Source: Lachnospiraceae bacterium (lineage in GTDB: Bacteria; Bacillota; Clostridia; Lachnospirales; Lachnospiraceae). Taken from it: a stretch of 42,909 nucleotides of DNA. The stretch lies in the NCBI GenBank assembly GCA_022793375.1, contig JAAWCS010000019.1:1-42909 (forward strand). Direction: 5' to 3'. Under the pieces are notes generated by a model, which did not search any database, was not told where the DNA came from, and saw only the letters and a program-made list of their open reading frames with translations. The position numbers and the translations under genes are program-made. This document shows, piece after piece, positions 16,337 through 27,561 of this stretch (positions are counted from its first letter, which is position 1; the number at the start of each line of letters is the position of its first letter).

Positions 16337-17938
16337 GTGAACGCATATTATCATTTTCTGAATCGCAGCAACAGCGGAGAAGGATTCCGCGAATTATTAA
16401 ACGGAAAGCTGTTCGTGGATAAAACCATGTTGATCCGTGAGATGAACGAAAAGCTGTCCACAAAGGAGAAATGGGTCTGTGTCAGCCGTGCCAGGCGCTT
16501 CGGAAAAACCATGGCTCTGGAAATGCTGGCCGCTTATTATACAAAAGGCATTTATCCTGCTCATCTGTTTGAAGGCTTAAAAATAGAAAAAGATCCAACC
16601 TTTAGCCATCATCTGAATAAGCACAATGTTATACTGATCAATTTCAACGAATATTTCAATAAAACTGCTTCCGTCGAGGAAGGAATCGAAAGACTGTCGC
16701 AATTTTTAATCCAGGACCTGAAGAATGCATATCCGGGCGTGATTGATAAAGAAACCGACGCGGCGTTATGTCTGGATATGGTGTGTCAGATCAAAAGTGA
16801 AAAATTTATCTTTCTGATTGATGAATGGGATAGTATTTTTCGGGAACGAAGGGGGGAAACGCAGGAACAGGAACGATTTTTAGATTTCCTGCGCACATTG
16901 TTTAAAGATAAAAGCTATGTAGAGCTGGTTTATATAACCGGTATTCTGCCAATCAAAAAATACAATACCGGGTCCGCGCTGAATATGTTCCACGAATTTA
17001 CCATGTTGGAACCCAAACGCCTGGCGCCCTATTTTGGTTTTTCCGAACAAGAAGTCCAAAATCTATGTCGGAGCCAGTCGAAAATATCCTTCGATGAACT
17101 AAAAGAGTGGTATGACGGCTATTACATGGAGGATGCGGGCGCCGTTTTTAATCCGCGTTCCGTAACCGAAGCCCTGAACGAGGGAAAATGCTACGACTAT
17201 TGGAACCGGACCGGCGGTTTTTGCGAACTGGAAGAATACATTACCAAAGATTTTGACGGAATGGGTGATACCATCATCGCCCTGATGGCCGATGAAAACG
17301 TTTCGGTCAATGTTTTGGGCTTTTCCAATGACCTGGACAGCTTCCAGGATCGGGACGAGGTCATTACGGCTCTGATCCATATGGGGTATTTGACCTACGT
17401 CGACGGACAAGTATGCATTCCCAACAGAGAAATTAAAGAAGAATTTACCAATACGGTAAAAAAATTATCCTGGGGGACGGTTTCCAAGCTATTAAGGCAG
17501 TCCCGGGAACTGCTAAGCGCCACCAGAAGCGGGAATGAAGAATTGGTCGCCCGGCTTTTGGAGAGCGTTCATGATGACATGCAGGAATTTAAAGAATACA
17601 ACAATGAGCACACCTTAAAATGTGTAATCCACCTGGCATACTACGCCGCCCAGGACGAGTATGAACTGCGGTTTGAAGCGCCGGCCGGAAAAGGATTTGC
17701 CGATTGCATTATGATTCCAAAAAGGAAAGGACGCCCGGGAATCGTTCTGGAATTGAAATACAACAAATCCGCAGAGCAAGCCCTTGCACAAATCCGGGCC
17801 AGGCACTATGATCGGCTCCTGAGGGGCGTCGCTTCCGAAGTTCTGTTAGTCGGCATCAACTATGATAAAAGAACAAAAACCCATGCCTGCAAAATTCAGA
17901 AATACTCTGTCGGCTCCCAGGACACCCGGCCCATGTAA
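16337..17938 (+). CDS. AAA-ATPase-like / PD-(D/E)XK nuclease superfamily protein
   Basis: A 533-residue protein of the family that joins an AAA-ATPase-like domain to a C-terminal PD-(D/E)XK domain. The P-loop-like motif is ARRFGKT (52-58), the Walker B-like motif FLIDEWD (159-165), and the nuclease-like motif is GFADCIMIP then IVLELKYN (Asp456, Glu472, Lys474). The family is present in many copies in gut Clostridia and Bacteroidetes; its function is not established, with proposals ranging from mobile-element maintenance to defence. GTG at 16337 follows GGAGGG at 7 bases, whereas the upstream ATG has no site. Base composition is visibly lower in GC than neighbours, which suggests transfer. Confidence 0.85.
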   Translation: MNAYYHFLNRSNSGEGFRELLNGKLFVDKTMLIREMNEKLSTKEKWVCVSRARRFGKTMALEMLAAYYTKGIYPAHLFEGLKIEKDPTFSHHLNKHNVILINFNEYFNKTASVEEGIERLSQFLIQDLKNAYPGVIDKETDAALCLDMVCQIKSEKFIFLIDEWDSIFRERRGETQEQERFLDFLRTLFKDKSYVELVYITGILPIKKYNTGSALNMFHEFTMLEPKRLAPYFGFSEQEVQNLCRSQSKISFDELKEWYDGYYMEDAGAVFNPRSVTEALNEGKCYDYWNRTGGFCELEEYITKDFDGMGDTIIALMADENVSVNVLGFSNDLDSFQDRDEVITALIHMGYLTYVDGQVCIPNREIKEEFTNTVKKLSWGTVSKLLRQSRELLSATRSGNEELVARLLESVHDDMQEFKEYNNEHTLKCVIHLAYYAAQDEYELRFEAPAGKGFADCIMIPKRKGRPGIVLELKYNKSAEQALAQIRARHYDRLLRGVASEVLLVGINYDKRTKTHACKIQKYSVGSQDTRPM

Positions 17939-17962
17939 AGCAATCGTCGGTTTTGCTTATCG

Positions 17963-18583
17963 TCACCGCCCGCCAAACGCCCGGCCAAGCCCCCTGCCAA
18001 ACCCTTCCGTCAGCTTTCCGATCAGCACCAGCGCCAGTACCGTGCCGACGCCCCACACGCCGCCAAACAGCGCCCCCACGACCAGCCACACCGCATCCAG
18101 ACCCCAGCGGATCACGGCATAGCCCTTCCCCACACGGGGCATGAGGGCAAAGATAAAGGCATCGTAAGGTGATTTTCCCAGATCCGCCCGGATCGTAAAG
18201 GCAATCCCCAGAGACATTACCGTAATGCCCGCCAGATAACAGGCCAGGGACAAGGCCGAAAGGTTCATCGCCGGCCACAGCCGCATCACTGCTTCAATTC
18301 CCAGGGAAGTTGCAAACGGGGAGACGAAGCTCCACAGCGTCACCTGCCGCCGGTCCAGCCCCCAGCCCGCGCCTGCCAGCAACAGATAGATCACATAACT
18401 GCTGAGGCTGAACGAAAGCGACGCCGTCCTAGCTACCCCGTCGGCAAAAACCGACAGCGGATCCATGCCCCAGCCGGCTACATTGCAGATGCCGACGCCG
18501 ATTCCCAGCAGAAAGCTTCCTCCAAGAAGCTGTGCCAGACGCCCTCCTGTCCCGTCTCTTACCTGTTTTTCCCTCATGTCCAT
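17963..18583 (-). CDS. YczE/YitT-like integral membrane protein
   Basis: A 206-residue membrane protein with five or six hydrophobic segments and the family signatures GVGICNVAGWGMDPLSVF near the N-terminus and IRADLGKSPYDAFIFAL near residues 125-145. These related families carry the repeated G(M/K)xPxD/SPYD motif; their biochemical role is unknown, though YczE-type proteins have been linked to antibiotic production and small-molecule transport. GGGAGA precedes the ATG at 18583. It lies 145 bases after the GH1 gene on the same strand and could be the tail of that operon or a separate unit. Confidence 0.8.
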   Translation of the reverse strand: MDMREKQVRDGTGGRLAQLLGGSFLLGIGVGICNVAGWGMDPLSVFADGVARTASLSFSLSSYVIYLLLAGAGWGLDRRQVTLWSFVSPFATSLGIEAVMRLWPAMNLSALSLACYLAGITVMSLGIAFTIRADLGKSPYDAFIFALMPRVGKGYAVIRWGLDAVWLVVGALFGGVWGVGTVLALVLIGKLTEGFGRGLGRAFGGR

Positions 18584-18728
18584 TCTCGTCTCCCATACAC
18601 AAAGCGGCGCGTGGATTCGCCCGAACTTTCGGTCAGACCCCCGTGCCGCTTGCTGCTTTCATGCCTTCATGGTGCGCTGTGCCGGCAGCGCATATAGGTT
18701 TGCTTCTATTCTGCGAAGCGCCGTATCT

Positions 18729-20284
<1,556 letters not shown>

Positions 20285-20298
20285 GCTGTTTTGGATAT

Positions 20299-21753
20299 TT
20301 AGTTCGGCAGCGATTCTAATTCCGTCCCACGCGACGCAATCACCTTCTGATACCAGTAGAACGAATCCTTGCGGATACGTCCGCACTCCTTGGGATCGTC
20401 GTCCGTGCGGTCCACGTAGACAAAGCCATAGCGCTTCTTCACGCCGTTGCTGGTAGACAGCAGATCAATCGCCGACCACGGGCAGTAGGCCCATACTTCC
20501 ACGCCGTAATCCATGGCCCGCTTCATGGCCTTGATATGCTCCCGCAGGTACGCGATACGATACTCGTCATGCACCTTGCCGTCCGCCGTCAGCTCGTCAA
20601 ACGCGCCCAGCCCGTTTTCCGTAATCATCAGCGGCTTGCCGTAGCGCATATAGATATCGCGGAAAATATACTCCAGTCCAATCGGGTCAATCGCCCAATC
20701 CCAGTCCGTCGTATCCAGGTTCGGATTCTTGCACATCTCATAAAATCCGGGATGCGTCTCAAAACCGGACATCTCGCCCTTCTTGCCCGACCAGTTCACG
20801 CCGCTGTAGCGGATCTCCTTGCCCTCTCCCTCCGGGCAGGCCTTCGCGCATTCGCTGGCGTAATAATTGAGCGCCAGGAAATCCGACGTTCCCTCTTTAA
20901 TCAGCTCCATATCGCCCGGCTCGATCTTCGGCGCCAGCCCGTGCTGCTCCAGGTAGATCATCGCCGATTTCGTGTAATATCCCTTGAAATAGATATCCAG
21001 GTAGTACCCGTTGCGCAGATCGTGCGCATTCTGCGCCGCCATCACATCCTCTGCCTTGGACGTTAAGGGATAAACCGGCGCATACCCCAGGGCCGCGCCC
21101 GCCTTGCCGCCCGGCACCAGCTCATGCACCAGCTTGCAGGCGATCGCATGCGCCAGATTCATATGATGGTTGATCTGATACCGCAGCTGATTGTTGCTGC
21201 GCAGCTTCTCCGGGATAAAGCACTTCTGCGTCCAGTACTGCACAATAATGCTCTGCTCATTGATCGTCGTCCACAGCTTCACCTTATCCTTAAACTCGCC
21301 TATCACATACCGCGCATAGTACTCAAAATCCTTCACCACCTGGCGGTCCAGCCAGCCGCCGTATTTCTCTACCAGCGCCCACGGCAGGTCGTAATGGTAC
21401 AGCGTCACGATCGGCTCGATCCCGTTTGCGATCAGCTCGTCAATCAAATCCCGGTAAAACTGGATTCCCTTTTCATTCACCTCGCCCACGCCGTCCGGGA
21501 ATACCCGCGACCAGGCAATCGAAAAGCGGTAGGTCGTAAAGCCCATCTCCTTCATCAGAGCCACGTCCTCTTTGAAGTGATGATAGTGATCGCTGGCGAT
21601 CTCCGCCGTGGCAAAGCCCCGCGTCTCATAGCTCTCCTTGTTGATCACATCCTGCTGGGACGCCTTCTTCCCGTCCTCATAAGCCGCGCCCTCGACCTGA
21701 TACGCGCTCGTCGCGGCGCCCCACAAAAACTCCTTTGGAAAACCCTTTTCCAC
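20299..21753 (-). CDS. GH1 6-phospho-beta-glucosidase
   Basis: A 484-residue enzyme hydrolysing phosphorylated beta-glucosides after PTS uptake in the cytoplasm. It starts KGFPKEFLWGAATSAYQVEGA, has the acid/base Glu166 in WTTINEQS, the nucleophile Glu379 in LMITENGLG, and the phosphate-recognition pattern SNGVKKRYGF. I chose GTG at 21753 because AAGGAGG lies 5 bases before it; an ATG seven codons upstream has only a weak site. It belongs to the EIIB-EIIC-EIIA operon and supplies the normal catalytic counterpart to the Gln-substituted GH1 downstream. Confidence 0.9.
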   Translation of the reverse strand: MEKGFPKEFLWGAATSAYQVEGAAYEDGKKASQQDVINKESYETRGFATAEIASDHYHHFKEDVALMKEMGFTTYRFSIAWSRVFPDGVGEVNEKGIQFYRDLIDELIANGIEPIVTLYHYDLPWALVEKYGGWLDRQVVKDFEYYARYVIGEFKDKVKLWTTINEQSIIVQYWTQKCFIPEKLRSNNQLRYQINHHMNLAHAIACKLVHELVPGGKAGAALGYAPVYPLTSKAEDVMAAQNAHDLRNGYYLDIYFKGYYTKSAMIYLEQHGLAPKIEPGDMELIKEGTSDFLALNYYASECAKACPEGEGKEIRYSGVNWSGKKGEMSGFETHPGFYEMCKNPNLDTTDWDWAIDPIGLEYIFRDIYMRYGKPLMITENGLGAFDELTADGKVHDEYRIAYLREHIKAMKRAMDYGVEVWAYCPWSAIDLLSTSNGVKKRYGFVYVDRTDDDPKECGRIRKDSFYWYQKVIASRGTELESLPN

Positions 21754-21851
21754 CCTGTCCTCCTTCTTTCTCATGCTCCAAACAAACAGACAACATGGTT
21801 ACCTTGCAAACGCTTGTTCCTTCCAAAACAACTGCATTGGGAACGGCAAAA

Positions 21852-22181
21852 CTATCCGATCTTCTCCGCAATCACCTTCAGCACCTGGATCATCTCCTGC
21901 GCCATACGCACCTCCGAATTGATCGTCATCAGCGTATCCTGCGCATGTGTAAACAACAGCGAATACTCGTAATGCGTACCGCCGGCTTCGCCCTGGATGA
22001 TCTCCGTCTGCGAATTATGCGCCAGCACGATCTCCTCCTTCGCCTCCTCCATCGCACGCTCTGCCTGCTCAAAGTCAAACGCCCTGGCATGCTTCAACGC
22101 TTCCGTCAGCTTGATACGGGAGTCGCCCGCATGAAGAATAATCTGCATCGCTACCGAAACCAGTTCATTTTCTCTTTCCAT
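21852..22181 (-). CDS. PTS lactose/cellobiose-type EIIA
   Basis: A 109-residue EIIA of the Lac family. The phospho-accepting His is most likely His79 in FTHAQDTLMT, with Asp82 three residues on, as in the lactococcal protein; the LAHNSQTEIIQGEA segment is also conserved. It takes phosphate from HPr and gives it to the EIIB at 23477. The start at 22181 has GAGGAG upstream. The reading frame overlaps nothing; it lies 28 bases after the EIIC stop, within the operon. Confidence 0.93.
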   Translation of the reverse strand: MERENELVSVAMQIILHAGDSRIKLTEALKHARAFDFEQAERAMEEAKEEIVLAHNSQTEIIQGEAGGTHYEYSLLFTHAQDTLMTINSEVRMAQEMIQVLKVIAEKIG

Positions 22182-22209
22182 CTCCGCTCTCCTCACTTTC
22201 CATATCTGT

Positions 22210-23454
22210 TTACTCAGCCGTGATCTGCGCCGCTTCCTCATCCAGCTTTTGTTTCTCGAATACCTTGAAGAACGGATACCAGACTACCAGATAGATCACG
22301 AACAGAAGCGCCCACCACAGCAGGGCCCGCATATCCTCCGTAACCATTACCGAGCAAATCGGCGCCGGGATCTGTCCTACCTGAATCATCTTGGAGGGGA
22401 TATTCAGAAGGCCTGTGCTCATCAGGATCCATACGTAAACCGGGCCGATAATCGAATTGATCCAGGCCGGCAGCATCAGTACCGGATTAAATACAACCGG
22501 CGCGCCGAACATAACCGGCTCATTGATGTTAAAGATGGAGGGAGCTATAAATACCCGTCCAAGTGTCTTTAACTGTTTCGACTTCGAGAAGCACATCAGC
22601 GCGTTTAGACCCAGCGTCGCACACATACCGCCCATCGTAACAAACGCCAGAGTAAATGTCGCCTCGCTGGTCACGATATTGGTTGCCGGCAGGCCGGCCG
22701 CCACCGCCGCGATGTTGGCGTCGATACCGGCCATGAAGATCGGCGTCGTCAAAGCCCCGAACATCCAGCTCGATACGCCCATGGTGTAGAAGAATGCCGG
22801 GATTAAGCAGCACAGGATATAGCCAGGCAGCGTCTGTCCGATTTTGGCAATCGGCATGAACACCGACATAATCAGCTCGGAGATATTCAGATGCAGCACA
22901 TTCACCAGCACCATCATAATGCCTAAGCAGAATACGTTCGGCACAATGACGTTGATCCAGCCGGTTACAAAGTCCGGCACGCTGCTGTTCTGCATGAAAT
23001 GCAGCTTGCCCCAGAGGTTAAAGATAATCGCCACATAGATACCGACCACCATACCGACGGCGATACCCGAAGGCCCGAGGTTGCCAAGCAAAGCCGAGAT
23101 GCTGTCCGCGCTCTCGCCGGTCGGCATCGACACCATCAGCATGATGCCTACCGAGGTAATGCCCGCGTTGATTACATACAGCGGATGATTGAGCTTCTCC
23201 ATCAGCTGGTTCGCCATCATAAAGGCCACGATCAGCGAAATAATTCCGAAGCTGTAATTCAGGATCGGCGACAGATCCGGCAGGCCCGGTATAAAGGATA
23301 CGAATACATTATAGAAATAAATCAGGGAGCCTGTCAAAATGAAGGGAATAATCTTCTGCATACAGGCGGAAATCCCGGCCGGCCACGGCCGGCTGAATAA
23401 ACGGTTCATTGTCGGGGCAAACGAATCTGCCAACCAGTTCATCAACTTTTTCAT
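22210..23454 (-). CDS. PTS cellobiose/lactose-type EIIC permease
   Basis: A 414-residue membrane component with about ten hydrophobic segments. The family signature INEPVMFGAPVVFNP is present near residue 300, and the N-terminus (MNWLADSFAPTMNRLFSRPWPAGIS) is typical of the Lac/Cel EIIC group. It imports a beta-glucoside and couples uptake to phosphorylation by the EIIB encoded just upstream. GAGGAG precedes the ATG at 23454. The exact sugar cannot be told from sequence; the two GH1 enzymes point to cellobiose-like or aryl/plant beta-glucosides. Confidence 0.93.
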   Translation of the reverse strand: MKKLMNWLADSFAPTMNRLFSRPWPAGISACMQKIIPFILTGSLIYFYNVFVSFIPGLPDLSPILNYSFGIISLIVAFMMANQLMEKLNHPLYVINAGITSVGIMLMVSMPTGESADSISALLGNLGPSGIAVGMVVGIYVAIIFNLWGKLHFMQNSSVPDFVTGWINVIVPNVFCLGIMMVLVNVLHLNISELIMSVFMPIAKIGQTLPGYILCCLIPAFFYTMGVSSWMFGALTTPIFMAGIDANIAAVAAGLPATNIVTSEATFTLAFVTMGGMCATLGLNALMCFSKSKQLKTLGRVFIAPSIFNINEPVMFGAPVVFNPVLMLPAWINSIIGPVYVWILMSTGLLNIPSKMIQVGQIPAPICSVMVTEDMRALLWWALLFVIYLVVWYPFFKVFEKQKLDEEAAQITAE

Positions 23455-23476
23455 CTCTTTCTTCTCCTCACGTCTC

Positions 23477-23797
23477 TTATTTCTGCGCTTCTTTCGTCTT
23501 TATCGCAAGATCCAATAGAGCCGCCCCATCCAGCGCTCCGTAGATCTCCTTCGGGATCACGGCTACGGACACCCCGTAACTCTCGCCCTTCCTCTGGAAG
23601 TTCTCCAGCTCCGTCGCATAGTGCGGCCCTAACAGCAGCACGTCGATCGACCCCATGTACTCGTTGGCCTCCGAAAAACTCCGCGCCTCGATGCTGGCTG
23701 CGATCTTTTTCTTCTTCGCCGCCTTACGGGCGTTGCTGGCCAGGAATCCGCTGGACATGCCGGCTCCACAGCAAAGCAATATTCTCAGGTTTTCCAT
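23477..23797 (-). CDS. PTS lactose/cellobiose-type EIIB
   Basis: A 106-residue cytoplasmic EIIB. The phospho-cysteine is Cys10 in LLCCGAGMSSG, the usual CxxGMS loop. It accepts phosphate from EIIA and transfers it to the incoming sugar. AAGGGGG precedes the ATG at 23797 by 8 bases. It is the first gene of the operon EIIB-EIIC-EIIA-GH1-GH1 and is separated from the divergent PRD regulator by a 231-base control region. Confidence 0.93.
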   Translation of the reverse strand: MENLRILLCCGAGMSSGFLASNARKAAKKKKIAASIEARSFSEANEYMGSIDVLLLGPHYATELENFQRKGESYGVSVAVIPKEIYGALDGAALLDLAIKTKEAQK

Positions 23798-23830
23798 TTT
23801 TGTATCCCCCTTTGTGATTTTTATGTGTTC

Positions 23831-23859
23831 ATTATGACAGGGAGACAGCTTTTTCTCAA
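23831..23859 (-). promoter_or_regulatory. promoter of the beta-glucoside PTS operon
   Basis: Minus strand TTGAGA (23854-23859), 17-base spacer, CATAAT (23831-23836). Confidence 0.6.
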
Positions 23860-23866
23860 CTTGTCT

Positions 23867-23895
23867 TTTGCACCCTTTCGTGCAGAAAATGCAAA
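23867..23895. promoter_or_regulatory. candidate activator site upstream of the PTS operon promoter
   Basis: Inverted TTTGCA (23867-23872) and TGCAAA (23890-23895) lie directly upstream of the -35 box, with another TGCA between them. The position suits an activator such as the divergent PRD protein. Binding is inferred. Confidence 0.45.
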
Positions 23896-23928
23896 CAGGC
23901 TTTTGCCCTGTACGGTGAAATTGACGGG

Positions 23929-23957
23929 TTGTCTGATTATAGTTTTATACTTATAAT
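23929..23957 (+). promoter_or_regulatory. promoter of the PRD regulator gene
   Basis: TTGTCT (23929-23934), 17-base spacer, TATAAT (23952-23957). A good ribosome site (AAGGAGAGG) precedes the ATG at 24029. Confidence 0.65.
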
Positions 23958-24028
23958 AGATAGGAACTGCCGCGGGTTCCCGCCTGGCAAACCATCGCCA
24001 AAGACGCCGTTTATTAAGGAGAGGGACA

Positions 24029-26020
24029 ATGAGAAAGAAGCAAAGCGAACTGCTGCAATATCTGAACACCTGCCGCACACCCCAAAAGAGCACGGAAATC
24101 GCCAATGCCCTGCAGATTTCTCCCCGCTCGGTCAAGTCCTACGTGGCGCAGATTAACTCCCTTTACGATAAGAAGATCATCCTCTCTTCCCGCAACGGCT
24201 ACGAACTCAACCATACGATGTACAGCGCTCTCTTCCTCGACGGAGACAGCGACGCGCTGCCGCAGACCTCCGAGGAGCGGGCCTTCTATATCATCAAGCA
24301 GCTGGTTCTGGCGCACAGCTCGCACCTGGACCTCTTTGACCTCTGCGATTACCTCTGCGTCAGTTACTCGACGATCAAAGCCGATATCAGCAAGATGAAT
24401 AAAACGTTCGGCGCTTATAACGTCCGCTTTGCCTGTGAACACGACTGCGTAAAAGTGCTCGGTGAGGAACAGGCCAAGCGCAAGCTGATCCGCTACGTCA
24501 TCAGTGAAGAAAGCACGACCAGCTTTATCGATCTGAACCATCTCAAGGAATATTTCCAGGCCGATCATGTAGACCGCCTGCGCCGTCTCGTGACGCAGAC
24601 CTTTCAGGATCACCACTATTACCTCAACGACTTCGCTTCGGTCAATTTGCTTTTGCACCTGCTGATTATCCTCAACCGCAAGTCCTGCGACAGCCCCGAA
24701 GCCGTCTCTGCTTTGCCGGTCAATGACTGCTTCCGGCCGCGGCCGGCGGAGCCCCCCTTTAAGCCGCTGTCGGACGGCGATGATCCCAGGCCGCTGCCCG
24801 GCGACGACGATTCCGAGCAGAAGCTGATTAAAGACCTGTGCCGGCGCCTGGAAGAAGAATTCCGGCTGTGCTTAGACCGCGTCAGCCAGGAGGAAATCCA
24901 CATGCTCGTCAAGGCCAACGCCAGCTACAGCCTGCCCGATGCCCGCGAAGAACTGCGTTCCCTGATCGGCGACGAGGTCATGGAGCTCACCGAATACTAT
25001 ATCCGCCAGGTGAACAGCCTGTATATCATCGATTTAAGCGATGATGCTTTTGTCACGCCCTTTTCCCTGCACCTGAAAAATCTGATTTTCCGCGCCCGCA
25101 ACCACTCCTTTGTCCAAAATCCGCTGGCCGAATCGATCCGCACCGGCAATCCGATTATCTTTGACGTCGCCATTTACATCGGCCTGGACCTGATGGAACG
25201 ACTGGGCGTAATGATCCCGGAGGATGAGATGGCCTTCCTTGCGCTACACGTAGGCTCGGAGCTTGCCCGCCAGAACTTAAACCGCACCAAAGCGCCGGTG
25301 GCCGTACTGTGCCCGGAATACCGCGGCCTGCACAACAACCTTTTAAACAGCCTTCTTTTAGACTTCGGCAACCAGATCCATATTGTCCAGAGCGTCCACC
25401 GCGAAGAAGATTTGATGAGCCTCTCCGGCTGTTCCATCCTCTTTACCACGGTGCCGCTGCGCGAATCCTACGACTGCTATGTCGTCACGCTCTCGCCCTT
25501 TGCTCTGGATTCACAGTACGACCTCATCCAGGACGCCCTGGCCCATACGCGCAACCGCTATGTCAACGAAAAGCTGCGCAAAAACTTTCACCAGTTTTTT
25601 GAGAAGGGGCTTTTCCTTCTCAACCCACCCTTAGAAGGGCGTTCACAAGTCCTCAGCCAGCTTTGCCAAGCATTACAGGAGCTGAATTATGTAGATGAAA
25701 ACTTCCTCGATAATGTCTACCGCCGCGAGCACGCCGCCACAACGGCCTTCGCCAATATTGCGATCCCCCACGCCGTTGAGATGGACGCGATCAAGACAAG
25801 CGTAGCCGTGGCTGTTTCCCGCAAGGGCTTTCAATGGGATGGGCACACGGTCTACCTCGTGCTATTGCTGGCTATCAATAAGGCGGATAAAAAGATTTTC
25901 CGGGAATTATACGAATCGCTGATCTCCCTGTTTAGTGAGGACAGCATTCTCCAAGAAGTGCGCGCCTGCGGCGGATTTAAAGACTTTGAAAAGATTATTT
26001 ATACGCATATAAGAGATTGA
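24029..26020 (+). CDS. PRD-containing transcriptional activator (LicR/ManR-like)
   Basis: A 663-residue regulator. Residues 1-60 are a helix-turn-helix (LLQYLNTCRTPQKSTEIANALQISPRSVKSYV), a second HTH-like region follows near 95-150, then two PRD domains (about 165-410, with conserved His in HSSHLDLFD-like and LALHVGSEL contexts), an EIIB-like domain starting at VAVLCPEYRG, and a C-terminal EIIA (Fru/Mtl) domain with the phospho-His in ANIAIPHAVE. The DNA-binding N-terminus makes it a promoter activator, not an RNA antiterminator. Phosphorylation of the PRDs and EIIA/EIIB parts should link activity to sugar supply. It diverges from the PTS operon and probably activates it. Confidence 0.9.
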   Translation: MRKKQSELLQYLNTCRTPQKSTEIANALQISPRSVKSYVAQINSLYDKKIILSSRNGYELNHTMYSALFLDGDSDALPQTSEERAFYIIKQLVLAHSSHLDLFDLCDYLCVSYSTIKADISKMNKTFGAYNVRFACEHDCVKVLGEEQAKRKLIRYVISEESTTSFIDLNHLKEYFQADHVDRLRRLVTQTFQDHHYYLNDFASVNLLLHLLIILNRKSCDSPEAVSALPVNDCFRPRPAEPPFKPLSDGDDPRPLPGDDDSEQKLIKDLCRRLEEEFRLCLDRVSQEEIHMLVKANASYSLPDAREELRSLIGDEVMELTEYYIRQVNSLYIIDLSDDAFVTPFSLHLKNLIFRARNHSFVQNPLAESIRTGNPIIFDVAIYIGLDLMERLGVMIPEDEMAFLALHVGSELARQNLNRTKAPVAVLCPEYRGLHNNLLNSLLLDFGNQIHIVQSVHREEDLMSLSGCSILFTTVPLRESYDCYVVTLSPFALDSQYDLIQDALAHTRNRYVNEKLRKNFHQFFEKGLFLLNPPLEGRSQVLSQLCQALQELNYVDENFLDNVYRREHAATTAFANIAIPHAVEMDAIKTSVAVAVSRKGFQWDGHTVYLVLLLAINKADKKIFRELYESLISLFSEDSILQEVRACGGFKDFEKIIYTHIRD

Positions 26021-26034
26021 CTTTTCTTAAACAA

Positions 26035-26100
26035 TGCTGGCACATGCCGTTCCCACGCCCCGCTACAGCAAGGCCGGATACGAAATGTGCCAGCGCTTTT
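26035..26100 (+). terminator. terminator after the PRD regulator
   Basis: An 11-base arm (26035-26045) pairs with 26085-26094, followed by GCTTTT. The loop is long (about 39 bases). Confidence 0.6.
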
Positions 26101-26128
26101 AAAACCTGTTTGCTTTATCCCGGAGACA

Positions 26129-26407
26129 TTATGCCTCCTGTGTATCTTCCTCTAAGAGAGCAGCTTCATACTTGGACAGGATAATGTTCTGAATCCGGTC
26201 GCGCGTTTCGGAATTGATCGGGTGGGCAATATCGCGGTATTCCCCGTCCGTCGCTTTGCGGCTGGGCATGGCGATAAACACGCCCTTCTCCCCTTCAATT
26301 ACCTTAATGTCATGGACCACAAATTCATTGTCCAGCGTGATCGAAACGATCGCCTTCATCTTGCCTTCCTTGGCTACCTTCCTTACTCTAACATCTGTAA
26401 TCTGCAT
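26129..26407 (-). CDS. spoVG: SpoVG, RNA/DNA-binding regulator
   Basis: A 92-residue protein with the highly conserved SpoVG sequence ([11 protein letters not shown]...[23 protein letters not shown]...[10 protein letters not shown]...[11 protein letters not shown]). In Bacillus and relatives it affects septation, sporulation and many transcripts by binding nucleic acid. It sits 32 bases after glgD on the same strand, so it is probably read from the glg operon as well as any own promoter. A GGGGG site precedes the ATG. Presence suggests, but does not prove, a spore-former. Confidence 0.96.
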   Translation of the reverse strand: MQITDVRVRKVAKEGKMKAIVSITLDNEFVVHDIKVIEGEKGVFIAMPSRKATDGEYRDIAHPINSETRDRIQNIILSKYEAALLEEDTQEA

Positions 26408-26439
26408 GCTATGAATCCCCCGTACCTTAAACTCCTGCG

Positions 26440-27561
26440 TCAGAATTCGTATCTGACGTTCTTCTCCACAACTACCTTGATATCGTCCGGAGCACCCTTG
26501 TAAGTCATGTTGGCCTTGATGGTGTCGTGGCTCTCCACAATACAGTTCTCGATCACCGTATTGTCTCCGATATACACATCGTTTAAAATAATGGAGTTCT
26601 TAATCACACAGTTGTTTCCAATATACGCCTGCTTGAACAAAACGGAATTTTCGATCGTACCGTTTATGATACATCCGCTGGAAATCAAACTGTTGCGCAC
26701 GTGGCTGCCCGGATTGTATTTTGCCGGAGGGTTGTCATCTACTTTGGAATATACGTTCGGATACTGATGGAAGAAGTAATCCCGCACTTCCGGATTCAGG
26801 AAATCCATGTTCGTCTTATAATAAGAAGCAACGCTGTTGATACCGCTCCAGTATGTCTCTAACGGGAACGCGTAGATCTTCTTCAGATTCTTATAGCGGA
26901 TCAGGATATCGCGCACGAAATCAAAGCGCTCTTCCTCCGCGCACTGCTCCAGAAGTTCGATCAGGAGACGGCGGCGCAGTACATAAATACCGCAGTTGGC
27001 AATATCGGAGGTCGCCACCATCGGCTTCTCGTCAATGTCCACCACACGATTATCGTCGGCCAATTTTACCAGGCCGAAACGCCGCAAATCCTCCTCTGCC
27101 GGCATCTTCTTGCAGACCATCGTAATATCTGATTTTTTGGCAATATGATACTCAAGGACATCGCCGTAATCCAGCTTATAAACGCCGTCGCCGCTGGTAA
27201 TGACAACATAGGGTTCGTGGCTGTCCTTTAAAAACTTGATATTCTGGTAAATCGAATCGGCCGTCCCTCTGTACCAGTTCGCATTGTTGGGGGTGATGCT
27301 GGGGGTGAATACCATCAGCCCGCCCTGCTTGCGTCCGAAATTCCACCATTTGGAGGACATCAGATGCTCGTTTAAGGATTGCGAGTTGTACTGGGTAATC
27401 ACCGCAACCTTTTTCACCTGGGAATTGGTCATATTACTGAGGGAAAAATCAATGCCGCGGTAGCTGCCGGCTACCGGCATAGCCGAAATCGCCCTCTTCT
27501 GGGAAAGCTCCCCCATCTTCTTGTTGTTGCCGCCTGCTAAAATAATACCAATCGCTCTCAC
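26440..27561 (-). CDS. glgD: glucose-1-phosphate adenylyltransferase subunit GlgD
   Basis: A 373-residue nucleotidyltransferase-fold protein with a C-terminal left-handed beta-helix (hexapeptide repeats such as [25 protein letters not shown]). The N-terminal loop is [18 protein letters not shown], which departs from the GGxGxRL catalytic loop of GlgC, as expected of the GlgD regulatory subunit. It forms a heteromer with GlgC to make ADP-glucose for glycogen. The GTG start (27559-27561) overlaps the glgC stop in GTGA. Confidence 0.95.
   Translation of the reverse strand: MRAIGIILAGGNNKKMGELSQKRAISAMPVAGSYRGIDFSLSNMTNSQVKKVAVITQYNSQSLNEHLMSSKWWNFGRKQGGLMVFTPSITPNNANWYRGTADSIYQNIKFLKDSHEPYVVITSGDGVYKLDYGDVLEYHIAKKSDITMVCKKMPAEEDLRRFGLVKLADDNRVVDIDEKPMVATSDIANCGIYVLRRRLLIELLEQCAEEERFDFVRDILIRYKNLKKIYAFPLETYWSGINSVASYYKTNMDFLNPEVRDYFFHQYPNVYSKVDDNPPAKYNPGSHVRNSLISSGCIINGTIENSVLFKQAYIGNNCVIKNSIILNDVYIGDNTVIENCIVESHDTIKANMTYKGAPDDIKVVVEKNVRYEF

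Noticed and set aside
24029..26020. The PRD protein as the RNA antiterminator for the EIIA switch
   Set aside because: It has a DNA-binding helix-turn-helix N-terminus and EIIB/EIIA tail, the LicR/ManR activator layout, and lacks the RNA-binding CAT domain.
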